Source: Pseudomonadota bacterium (GTDB lineage: Bacteria > Desulfobacterota > Desulfobacteria > Desulfobacterales > RPRI01). From it: DNA of 47,636 nucleotides. The position numbers and the translations under genes are program-made. Shown here piece by piece: positions 26,598 to 35,500 of the stretch. Within the stretch, counting starts at the first letter, position 1. Each line of letters starts with the position of its first letter. The DNA lies in the NCBI GenBank assembly GCA_018901125.1, contig JAHIFE010000190.1, positions 1-47,636 on the forward strand, given 5' to 3'. The notes under the pieces are model-generated. The model worked only from the letters and a program-made list of their open reading frames with translations, was not told the origin of the DNA and did no database searches.

Positions 26598-27267
26598 GTA
26601 TTTCTCCTCATAACAAATAGTCGATTAATTTTTGATTTATTTCCCCTTTTAAACACCTTCTATCTTTATGGAGAATGCTATTTCTTATTCTTCACTACCA
26701 TGACCTTCTTCCACCGGGGAAGAGTGTCGGGGTAGCATTTTGCTTTATAACATAATATTTTGATTATGCGTTTGTATCTATAGCACATGTAACCACATGC
26801 ATCAAGACAGGCGTGCCATAGGGGAGGGGGTCTGCCTTATCAGTGTCTTGTTGGTGGGGGCAGAGGTTCTGATGGTTAGGCAGATATGAAAAATATTACT
26901 GCTGTTTTTTCCTGTAACACGCAAAAGGTCAGCGTCGATTAAAATACGCGATTTCAACTGACAATCATTGACTATGTATTCACCATAATTATGACAATGA
27001 TAATTTAGCGCTGTGGTCAATTCGGTAATAGTTGGACAAATATCCCATGTTTTACCGATTTGGCTTTTGATCTTTATCACCATGAAATACCAAGTAGTGA
27101 TTTTCGCATTCAATATGCTCAGAATAGTCCGGTCGGAGGCAAAGAACCAGATTAGATCGTCCACCTCCGCTCAATGAATTCCGCCACATGCTGAGGTTCC
27201 ACCGGATATGAAGGCCAAACGAATCATCTCATGATTCAATTCCATTTCCTCCCGTTACTTTAATCAC
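26598..27267. other. Decayed intergenic region with an HdrA-end remnant
   Basis: About 670 bp with no convincing gene. The segment at about 26750-26820 (gattatgcgtttgtat, acatgcatcaagacaggcg) matches the 3' end of the truncated hdrA copy at 38513-38570, with a 2-bp frame-breaking loss. With the adjacent truncated carrier gene it forms a shrunken copy of the 37.5-38.6 kb region in which mvhD has been lost. The remaining part (26820-27267) shows nothing I recognise. Confidence 0.5.
26750..26820 (-). pseudogene. Remnant of the hdrA-fragment 3' end
   Basis: On the minus strand this reads gccatggcacgcctgtcttg… and aligns with the codons for [11 protein letters not shown] and the stop of the HdrA fragment at 38513-38902. 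A 2-bp deletion falls within the second Cys motif. Homology appears to extend past the stop codon into the 3' flank. Only about 70 bp remain. Confidence 0.55.
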
Positions 27268-27313
27268 TTGTTATTAAAGCATGAATACACATTTCTGATT
27301 AACCTTCAGAGCA

Positions 27314-27329
27314 TGGCAGGCTATGTGCA
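27314..27329 (+). promoter_or_regulatory. Possible sigma-54 promoter
   Basis: TGGCAGGCTATGTGCA has the GG and GC pairs at exact -24/-12 spacing, with five of six and four of five consensus matches. It lies about 75 bp before the start of the 40-residue protein. It could be chance. Confidence 0.4.
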
Positions 27330-27402
27330 TTTACATTTATCAAGTCAATTGGATACTTCAATGAAAATGGAGACTAAAAATAAGGAAAGGAGGATAAAAA
27401 TA

Positions 27403-27525
27403 ATGGAATTCACTCAGAAAGAAAAAGATCGTTTGGTCGAATTGAAAGCCAAAGCAGCTAAAGACGCCAAGTCTTTATCAGACGCCGAAAGAACCGGGAT
27501 GAAAAATCTCAGCGCTAAAAAGTAG
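27403..27525 (+). CDS. Small Lys-rich protein, 40 residues
   Basis: I chose the ATG at 27403 because AAGGAAAGGAGG ends 9 bp upstream; the frame extends to 27268 but with unlikely sequence. The product, MEFTQKEKDRLVELKAKAAK followed by DAKSLSDAERTGMKNLSAKK, is highly charged and predicted helical, with no signal peptide. I do not recognise a family. The strong ribosome site, a possible sigma-54 promoter before it, and its isolated position suggest a real small gene, possibly stress-related, but the function is unknown. Confidence 0.6.
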   Translation: MEFTQKEKDRLVELKAKAAKDAKSLSDAERTGMKNLSAKK

Positions 27526-27610
27526 TGGAGAGTATTAATATTTCTTTTACATACTCTATCGTTTTATGCTTTTTAACACGTCATAAAGTTTCAGTAACGT
27601 ACGTTGGTAC

Positions 27611-27626
27611 TGGCTTTACATGGGCA
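27611..27626 (+). promoter_or_regulatory. Weak sigma-54-like element before the lipoprotein gene
   Basis: TGGCTTTACATGGGCA keeps the GG/GC spacing of -24/-12 promoters but only four of six and three of five consensus bases. The predicted start is about 24 bp before the ATG at 27662, which is close to the minimum. Confidence 0.22.
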
Positions 27627-27661
27627 AAGATCAACAATGATACGAAAAAGGAGTAGCAGAA

Positions 27662-27910
27662 ATGAAAAAAAAGATTGTATCGTATTTTATTTCGTTTGTT
27701 TTCATGCTTGGAATTTCAGGATGTGCAAGCTACTATAAGATTGTAGATCCGGTTTCAAAAAAGGTCTATTATAGTGATAGTGTCGACAAGAAAGGTAATG
27801 GTGCCATCCAATTTAAAGATGAAGTATCAAAAAATAAGGTGACGTTGCCGCAATCAGAAGTTATGAAGGTAACGGAAGATCAGTATAAGGCTGAAACACG
27901 TCCCCAATAA
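27662..27910 (+). CDS. Small lipoprotein
   Basis: This 82-residue protein has a short Lys-rich start, a hydrophobic segment and a lipobox (MLGISGC, Cys at about 21), so it should be exported and lipid-anchored after cleavage before that Cys. The mature part (ASYYKIVDPVSKKVYYSDSV…) is short and polar, with repeated Tyr and Lys. Similar tiny lipoproteins exist in many Proteobacteria but I cannot assign a function. An AAGGAG ribosome site precedes the ATG. It is followed by a convergent terminator. Confidence 0.8.
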   Translation: MKKKIVSYFISFVFMLGISGCASYYKIVDPVSKKVYYSDSVDKKGNGAIQFKDEVSKNKVTLPQSEVMKVTEDQYKAETRPQ

Positions 27911-27996
27911 TGTTGCAACCAATTCGTCCGAGTTTTTCTGCTAACTAAACGTAAGTTGACAGACAGAACAAACAAGCAACTGTCAGCAACAGGCGC

Positions 27997-28039
27997 AAAA
28001 CACCACTCAATAAGTCAACGACTTATGCGGTGGTGTTTT
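27997..28039. terminator. Bidirectional terminator between convergent genes
   Basis: aaaacaccac and gtggtgtttt form an outer stem, and ataagt/acttat an inner stem. A-rich and T-rich edges on both sides fit a two-way terminator for the lipoprotein gene and the leftward redox operon. Confidence 0.75.
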
Positions 28040-28082
28040 CTGCTTACCAAACCCGCCACATCTTCACAATCCTCCATCTCTG

Positions 28083-28718
28083 CTATATCCAAAGCGAAAT
28101 TACAGATATAAACACCGAATAAACTACTTCCCCGGCTTGAAATGGTGCGCCATTTTGAACGGAAATATCCATATGGTTGGCCACAATATCGGCAACCGGC
28201 ACTTCGTCTGCATGGTGTTCATGTTGCTTTAAAAAGGAGCGCAAACCTCCTATACCGTTCCATGCCAGGATATCTTGTATCAGCGTGGTTGAAATAATCG
28301 GCGGATGTCTCCGCCGGTTTATAAATGTTGGGTAGAGTATTTTCTTTTTATAATTCTTCCATGCATTCAGTAAGTCCAATAAGCTTTGACGTCTTACCAG
28401 CGGAATATCAATCGGCAAAACAAAAAACGCTTCCTTCGGTTTTGCCAGACTTTGAATTCCGGCCTTTATTGAAGAGAACATACCACTCTCATAATGCGGG
28501 TTTTCGATTGCTTCGGCGCCTGTTGCTTTAATGAGAGCAACTATCTCCTCAGTTCTATGCCCGATGACGACTCGAATATCGCAAATCCCTGCTTGCATGA
28601 AAAGATCTATCGTATGTTCCAATACGCTCTTTTCACCCATGGGCAATAGCGGCTTAAATTTTCCCATTCATGAAGAAAATCCTGCCGCCAGAATAATAGC
28701 CGATATGTTTGCGTACAT
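28083..28718 (-). pseudogene. MobA/MocA-like molybdopterin nucleotidyltransferase, interrupted by TGA
   Basis: From the ATG at 28718 the frame reads MYANISAIILAAGFSS, then TGA (28668-28670), then MGKFKPLLPMG and on to 28083. The family signature is LAAGxSxRMGxxK, so the TGA has replaced the conserved Arg codon, most simply CGA to TGA. The rest is well kept: VLEHTIDLFMQAGI, VVIGHRTEEI, ENPHYESGMFSSIKAG, VLPIDIPLV and NRRRHPPIIS, typical of CTP:molybdopterin cytidylyltransferase-like proteins. Translation from the ATG just after the stop would give 194 residues without the nucleotide-binding loop. It begins 12 bp after an mvhD-type gene and belongs to the operon with a molybdopterin formate dehydrogenase, which fits a cofactor-maturation role. 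Confidence 0.8.
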
Positions 28719-28730
28719 AATATATGTCTG

Positions 28731-29501
28731 TTAGTTATTATTTGCGGCATACAACGGCGAACTGTGCCTTATTTCTTTGAGAATCAGATGGTCCTTTTTC
28801 CGCAACGCATAGACCATGCTCATTATGTAAGGCGGCGGAAGTTCCAGCTTATGGGCTATTTCCTTCACAGATAACGCCTCCTGTCTTAACAGCAGCAGAA
28901 TTTCCTGCGCGGTGATTTCTTCCTGAATAAAGCCGTCCAGCATCCTGCCGATCTCATGCCCGGTAAATACTTCGCCGTATCGATTACCGTCACGACGGAA
29001 TTCTGTCTGCTTGGCAGTCACCCAGCGCAGTTTTTCCATGGTTACCGCACTTAAAGCTGCTTCCAGTTTCCGTTTTAAACCGTCAACGCCTTTTTCCGCG
29101 TCACTTGCCAGGGGACCCAATTCACGAATCTGATTCGTAAAATTATTTATGACTTCGGCGAAACGCGCGCCTTCGGCTGCGGATACCCATTCCAGGATGA
29201 GACGATTTGTGTTGATTTTTAAATGCTTCAATATCCGCCTGACCAGATTTACCATGTTTACTGCTTCCCGGTTTCCAGATATATAATGGCAGTCAGCCGG
29301 ATGGCATCCGCCTACCCATATGCCATCGCATCCTTTTAAAAAAGCCCTTACGACAAACTCAGGATCGACCCTGCCCGAACACATCACCCGCACCACGCGA
29401 ATATTGGGTAAATACTGAATACGTGATACACCCGCAAGGTCGCCGCCGGCATAGGCGCACCAATTGCACAAAATACCAAGAATTTTCGGTTCAAAACTCA
29501 T
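28731..29501 (-). CDS. MvhD-type iron-sulfur subunit with C-terminal winged-helix-like domain
   Basis: Residues 1-135 of this 256-residue protein form an MvhD (hydrogenase delta/iron-sulfur) domain with its cysteines: CNWCAYAGGDLAGVSRIQY, MCSGRVDP and GGCHPADCHYISGN. MvhD carries a [2Fe-2S] cluster that passes electrons between a hydrogenase or formate dehydrogenase and HdrA. The remaining 120 residues are not part of MvhD: a helical segment (LRWVTAKQ) leads to a helix-turn-helix-like region (LSVKEIAHKLELPPPYIMSM). A second protein of the same build is encoded at 44223. The extra domain may regulate transcription or be a protein-binding winged helix. The gene starts 15 bp after the HdrA stop. 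Confidence 0.9.
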   Translation of the reverse strand: MSFEPKILGILCNWCAYAGGDLAGVSRIQYLPNIRVVRVMCSGRVDPEFVVRAFLKGCDGIWVGGCHPADCHYISGNREAVNMVNLVRRILKHLKINTNRLILEWVSAAEGARFAEVINNFTNQIRELGPLASDAEKGVDGLKRKLEAALSAVTMEKLRWVTAKQTEFRRDGNRYGEVFTGHEIGRMLDGFIQEEITAQEILLLLRQEALSVKEIAHKLELPPPYIMSMVYALRKKDHLILKEIRHSSPLYAANNN

Positions 29502-29516
29502 CTTGCCATCCTCTTC

Positions 29517-32500
29517 TTACCAGTTCGCCGCGTATGCATCGATCTGTGCGTTTATCTGCTCTCTTGTGAATCGTCCCATGGTAATCGCCATTCTGGGGCA
29601 TCGCGCCGCACACACTCCGCATCCCTTGCAGGAAGCCGTTATTGTATGCGCCTTGAGATCCGTACCGGTTTCTTCTTCCACCTTGATCGAACCATAAGGG
29701 CACAGGTATTCGCAAATGCCGCAGCCAAAACATTTTTCCTTATCCACACAACTCACAATCGGTTCGGCCATTACCACTCCTTTTGCCAGAGGGATTGCAG
29801 CGCGGGCGGCAGCTGACAGCGCCTGGCTGATGGACTCGTCAATCGTTTTGGGGGAATGTGCCAGCCCGCAAACAAAAATGCCGTCTGTGGCAAAATCCAC
29901 CGGTCTTAATTTTGCATGGGCTTCCAAAAAGAATCCTTCCGCATTTAAAGGAACTTTTAACAATTGGGAGATGGTTTCATTTTCGCCGGGAACAACAGCG
30001 GCGCTGAGGGCCAGCAAAGACGGCCTGATAAGTATATTTTCACCGATAACCGGATCAAAAACAACTGCCTGAAGTTCGCCTGATTCTTCGGTGATCAAGG
30101 GCTTATGCATATCATCATAACGAATAAAAACAACACCGGCATTTCTGGCCTCTCTATAAAAATCTTCATTAAACCCATAAGTCCGGATATCCTTATAAAA
30201 AATATATATATTCGCCAATGGATTCAGTTGCTTTATTTTTAGTGCGTTTTTTATAGCTGCCCCGCAACAGATCTTACTGCAATATGGCCTTTCCGGAGTC
30301 CGGGACCCCACACATTGAATCATTAAAACATTTTTAAAGTCAGACTGATGCAATGACCCTGTGGCAATAGCTTCACCCAGTTTTTGCTGCGTAAATACTT
30401 TTTCATGTTTTCCGTAAAGGTACTCATCCGGCTGTAATTCCATAGCGCCGGTGGCGATAATAATAACCCCGTGGGAGATCTGGCTGGTTTTTTGCTCTGA
30501 AACAATTATAGTATCAAAATTGCCCACATATCCTTTCACCTGCTTGACTTTGGCATCAGCGCATACGGTGATCAGGGAATGGTTTAAAACCTTATCTTTA
30601 ATTTCTGCGAGCAGATTCTGAGGATTATTTTTATTCAATGTGAAAAAAAGGTGCTTAAGATTTCCGCCCAATTCTTTTTCTTTTTCCAGTAAAACACATT
30701 CAAATCCCTGATTCGCCAGTGCCAGAGCTGCGGTCATACCGGATAACCCGCCGCCGATAACCAAGCCCCGCCGTTCAACCGGTATAATCTCTTCCTTCAA
30801 CGGCGTTAACAGGCGCGCTTTGGCAACCGCCATTCTGACAAGGTCCTTTGATTTTTCTGTGGCTGCTTCAGGCGCTTTGGCATGTACCCACGTACAGTAG
30901 TCTCTGATATTGGCCATTTCATAGAGACAGCGGTTCAGACCGGCCTCACGAATGGTTTCCTGAAAAAGCGGCTCATGTGTGCGCGGTGTGCAGGCAGCCA
31001 CAACCACCCGATTGAGGCTATGTTCTTTTATGATTTCAATAATTTTTTCCTGGCTGTCGCGCGAGCAAGCATACATACTCTGCTGGGCAAAAACCACATT
31101 ATCTAAGCCGGCAGCATATTCCCTGATTTGGGAAACATCGGCTACCCCGGCAATATTTACACCGCAATGACAAACAAAAACGCCAATCCTGGGATCTTCG
31201 CCTGTCACATCTCTTTCAGGTACATGTTCTTTCTCCTCCACCAATGTTCCCCGGACATCGGATAGCACCCCGGAAGCCAATGCCGCCGAACCACTGGCCT
31301 GCATCACACTTTCGGGGATATCTTTCGGCGACTGAAAAGCGCCGGCAACAAAAATACCGTCTCTGCTTGTTTGTGTCGGCATAAATTCATGGGTTTTGCA
31401 AAAACCAAACTGATTGAGTTTAATACTCGCTGCCTGCGCCAGTTCTTGCGCTGTTTTAGTCGGCTCCAGTCCGACCGACAGCACCACCAGATCAAACCGA
31501 TCACTGTGATGGCTTCCATCCTCGGCGGCATAATTTAAAATCAGATCTTTTGTTTGGGGGTCCTGACAGACTGACGATATCCGGCTTCTCACAAAATGAA
31601 TGCCGAACTCTTTTTTCCCTCTTTCAAAAAAGCTTTCAAACCCTTTCCCCTGGGTTCGAATATCCATGAAGAAAATCGTTATGTCCAATTCAGGATCATG
31701 CTCTTTAGCAATAATCGATTCTTTAATTGCATAAGTACAACAAACAGAAGAGCAGTATGAATTGGATGAAAGATCCCTGCTGCCCACACACTGAATGAAG
31801 GCAAGCTTTTTGGGGTGTTTTCCGTCCGACATGCGTACAATATGGCCCTGAAACGGACCGGATGCATTCTGAATTCTTTCAAATTCGATGCTTGTTATGA
31901 CATTGGCATATTCACCATACCCATACTCTGTTTTTCTTCCGGCATTAAATTCATCCAATCCCGGCGTAAGGATCACAGCGCCTACTTCCAGTTCAATGCG
32001 CTCTTCCTTCTGATTTAAATTTATGGCCTTAAGCTTACATGCCTGCTCACATTGACGGCATTCATTTTTAAGGATATACAAACAGTGCAAAGGATCGATG
32101 AGATATGAAGACGGCACTGCCTGTGGAAAAGGGATATGGAGACACTTCACCTGAGCCAAACCTTCATTGAAAGTATCGGATATATTAACCGGGCAGTAAT
32201 CCACACAATTGCCGCATGCGTTGCATAGTTCTTCATCAACATAACGGGGTCTCTTGAGAATATTGACTTTAAAATTTCCAGCAGTGCCATTAACAGACTC
32301 TATGCTGGCATTGGCGATAATTTTAATGCTGCTGTGCCGTTCGGCCTCAACTAGCTTGGGAGATAGAATGCACATGGAGCAGTCCAATGTGGGAAATGTC
32401 TTTTCCAATTGTCCCATGGTTCCTCCGATAGAAGGAGAGTATTCGATCAGATATACAAGGTACCCCTGCTCGGCCAAATCAAGGGAAGCCTGGATTCCGG

Positions 32501-32552
32501 CGATACCTCCTCCCACAACCATCACAGCACCGATTTTTTTGCTGTTCTTCAT
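29517..32552 (-). CDS. hdrA: HdrA-like FAD/iron-sulfur electron-transfer protein
   Basis: This 1011-residue protein has the full HdrA layout. It starts with an FAD-binding GGGIAG near residue 14 and the family block LEKTFPTLDCSMCILSPKLV. An Fe-S site CNACGNCVDYCPV and a cysteine set CRQCEQACK follow, then CVGSRD…CSSVCCTYAIK, the CHCG and CSRDSQEKI segments, AACTPRTHEPLFQETI, a second nucleotide-binding domain (GLVIGGGLSGMTAALALA) and a C-terminal pair of [4Fe-4S] motifs (CFGCGICEYLCPYG, CKGCGVCAARCPR). HdrA is the flavin subunit where electron bifurcation takes place in methanogens. No HdrB or HdrC is seen, so its partners here are probably the formate dehydrogenase upstream and the MvhD downstream. 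Confidence 0.94.
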   Translation of the reverse strand: MKNSKKIGAVMVVGGGIAGIQASLDLAEQGYLVYLIEYSPSIGGTMGQLEKTFPTLDCSMCILSPKLVEAERHSSIKIIANASIESVNGTAGNFKVNILKRPRYVDEELCNACGNCVDYCPVNISDTFNEGLAQVKCLHIPFPQAVPSSYLIDPLHCLYILKNECRQCEQACKLKAINLNQKEERIELEVGAVILTPGLDEFNAGRKTEYGYGEYANVITSIEFERIQNASGPFQGHIVRMSDGKHPKKLAFIQCVGSRDLSSNSYCSSVCCTYAIKESIIAKEHDPELDITIFFMDIRTQGKGFESFFERGKKEFGIHFVRSRISSVCQDPQTKDLILNYAAEDGSHHSDRFDLVVLSVGLEPTKTAQELAQAASIKLNQFGFCKTHEFMPTQTSRDGIFVAGAFQSPKDIPESVMQASGSAALASGVLSDVRGTLVEEKEHVPERDVTGEDPRIGVFVCHCGVNIAGVADVSQIREYAAGLDNVVFAQQSMYACSRDSQEKIIEIIKEHSLNRVVVAACTPRTHEPLFQETIREAGLNRCLYEMANIRDYCTWVHAKAPEAATEKSKDLVRMAVAKARLLTPLKEEIIPVERRGLVIGGGLSGMTAALALANQGFECVLLEKEKELGGNLKHLFFTLNKNNPQNLLAEIKDKVLNHSLITVCADAKVKQVKGYVGNFDTIIVSEQKTSQISHGVIIIATGAMELQPDEYLYGKHEKVFTQQKLGEAIATGSLHQSDFKNVLMIQCVGSRTPERPYCSKICCGAAIKNALKIKQLNPLANIYIFYKDIRTYGFNEDFYREARNAGVVFIRYDDMHKPLITEESGELQAVVFDPVIGENILIRPSLLALSAAVVPGENETISQLLKVPLNAEGFFLEAHAKLRPVDFATDGIFVCGLAHSPKTIDESISQALSAAARAAIPLAKGVVMAEPIVSCVDKEKCFGCGICEYLCPYGSIKVEEETGTDLKAHTITASCKGCGVCAARCPRMAITMGRFTREQINAQIDAYAANW

Positions 32553-32593
32553 TGTCTTTCCTTTAATGTGTAATAAGTGATGCCATTAAATTT

Positions 32594-35500
32594 TCAACTT
32601 TTCTCAACAGCTACGGCACAGACTTTGTACTCCGGTATCTTTGATACAGGATCAAGAGCAGCATTTGTCAGTTTGTTTGCAGCAGACTGTGCAAAATGGA
32701 ATGGGATAAAAACCGTTCCATCGACAGCAGTTGTCGATATTTTTATTGTTGCAGTAATATCCCCTCTTCTTGACACAATTTTTGCCAATGTTCCGTCTTC
32801 AACGCCAAACTTCTTTGCATCGGAAGATGAAATTTCAACAAAATTTTCCGGAGCCCTTTGATTTATTCCATCCGATTTCATTGTCATAGTACCGGTATGG
32901 TATTGATGAATTAGGCGGCCAGTCGTGAGATAAAGAGGATATTCGTTATCGGTCTGTTCTGCCGGAGGAATATATTCAATTGCATGGAAGACACCCTTGC
33001 CTATCGGAAAAGTCTGCGTATGCAAAATAGGCGTGCCCGGATGATCTATGCTCGTACAGGGCCAATGAACGCCCACCTGGTCTATCCGTTCATAATTTAT
33101 TCCGGAATAGGAAGGAGTTACCTGGGAAATCTCCTCCATTATGGCTTCGCTGCTTTCATATGCCATTGGGCATCCCATACGGTTTGCAATTTCGCAGATG
33201 ATTTTCCAGTCTTCTTGTGCTTGCCCGGGCGGATCAACTGCTTTTCGCACCCGCTGAACTCTGCGCTCAGTGTTTGTAAATGTTCCTTCCTTTTCGGCAA
33301 AACAGGCGGAAGGAAGAACGACATCGGCAAGCTTTGCAGTGTCTGTCATAAAAATATCCTGCACAACCAGAAAATCAAGATTCTTTATGCACTTTTCGGC
33401 ATGATTGATATCAGGATCGGAAACGAGAGGGTTTTCACCAATAATATAAAGCGCTCTTAAGCTTTTATCGTGCGCTTTTGGCATCATTTCAGTAGCCTTT
33501 AAACCGGGTTTGTCTGGAAGTCCTGAAACACCCCAGGCTTGTTCCATCTTTTCTCTTACGGCAGGGTCAATTACTTTTTGATAGCCGGAGAAGACATCGG
33601 GGAGCCCTCCCATATCGCATGCGCCCTGAACGTTATTCTGACCGCGCAGAGGATTTACCCCTCCTCCTCTGATTCCAAGATTTCCGCAAAGCATGGCAAG
33701 GTTTGCCAAAGATTTCACGTTGTCTGTTCCGGTTGTGTGTTGAGTAATGCCCATGCAGTAAACAATGGCTCCTGCTTTTGCTCCGGCATACAGTCTTGCT
33801 GCATCAATAAGGCTTTGCGATGGAATACCTGTTATGGATTCAACATATTCGGGTGTGTATTTTTTGACAGCCTTTGTTAATTCTTCAAAGTTGGTTGTAC
33901 GGTTTTCAACAAAACTTTTATCGAAAAGTTCTTCCTTTATAATAACATGCATCATCCCGTTAATCCAGGCAACATCGGTTCCAAGATTCTGACGAAGCCA
34001 GTTTCTTGAAAAATATGTCATATTGATGCGTCTTGGATCAACAACAATCAATTTTGTTCCTTTAAATTTTATTGCTCTTTTAATGTTAGAGGATATTACA
34101 GGATGGTTTTCGGTAATATTTGAGCCTGTGAGCAAGATTACATCCGCTTCCTCGATATCTCCTATGGTATTTGTCATCGCTCCGCTTCCGAATGCTGCGG
34201 CCAAGCCGGCTACTGTAGAAGCATGGCAGAGACGGGCGCAATGATCTACATTGTTGGTTTTAAATACCGCCCTTGCAAGTTTCTGGAACAGATAGTTTTC
34301 TTCATTTGTAACTCTTGCAGAAGTAAGCGCACCTATTGTATCTGGTCCGTATTCATCTCTTACTGAACTAAGCTGTCGGGCTACAAGATCAAGAGCTTCT
34401 TCCCAGCTTGCTTGCCTGAAGCTACCGTCATCCTGCTTTATCATGGGATAACGCAACCGTTCAGGACTATGAATAAAATCATAGGCAAACCGTCCTTTCA
34501 CACAAAGATGCCCGAAATTAGGCGCAACTCCGGAAACGCCTTCAACATTGACTACCTCACCACCTGATACTCCAAGATATATCTGGCATCCCACACCACA
34601 GTATGTGCATGTAGTCCTGATCTTTTTAAGCTCAAACGGACCGGGTTTGCCTTTTATCTTCTCCTGTAAAGCGCCTGTGGGACAGTTTCCTGCACACAGT
34701 CCACAGTCCACACACTTATCATTAATATTCGGCGCATACTGGGGAGGACCAATGCGGTTTTCACTGGAAACTTCATCGACTTTTATGGCATACTGAATCT
34801 GATAGTTATCGCATCCCACGGCACACCTGCGGCATACGATGCATTTGTTCGGATCTACGGTTATAAAAGGGTGAGAGTTTTCTATTTTATATTTAGGACT
34901 TTTCCAGAAAGTCAGTTTGCTTGCATCAACATTATAGATTGTGGCATATTTTCTAAGCAGGCAATCAAAACTATCAAGACAACCGCAGGAAAGGCATCTT
35001 TCGGCTTCCGCTTTGGCCTGAGACTCAGTCAATACAAGTTCCGCCTCTTCAAAGCTCTTTACTCTTTGCTCAACGGAAAGAAGCGGTGTTGAATGACGCG
35101 GTCGGCTTATAATATTTTCAAAATTTACCGGATCGACTTCTTTTAATTTCCCTTTTGTTATATTAAAAGGTTTTGCATCCTTTATAACGACTCCATCGGT
35201 CAGATAACTATGAATAGACAAGGCCGCCTCACGTCCGTCAGCACTTGCCTGAATCACAGTTCTTGGGCCTCTTAAAAGATCGCCGCCTAAAAACAGATAA
35301 GGAAGACAGGATTGGAGAGTGTTTGAATCTGTTTCGGGAATTCCCTTTTTAGTAAAAGCAATATCTTTAAGCTCAGAATCGTTCTTCAAAAAAGCCATAT
35401 CGGAAAACTGCCCGATGGAAACAATAGCCTGATCCGCCTCAATAATTGTTTCGGAACCCTTAATGGGAACCGGACTAGGACGGCCGCTGCTGTCAGCAGC

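Noticed and set aside
26802-27164. 120-codon open frame on the minus strand
   Set aside because: No ribosome site, no recognisable motif, low-complexity composition, and it overlaps the hdrA remnant at its end. Probably chance.
28668-28670. TGA as a selenocysteine codon
   Set aside because: It stands at a conserved Arg, not a Cys position, and the formate dehydrogenase nearby uses Cys. A CGA to TGA change explains it.
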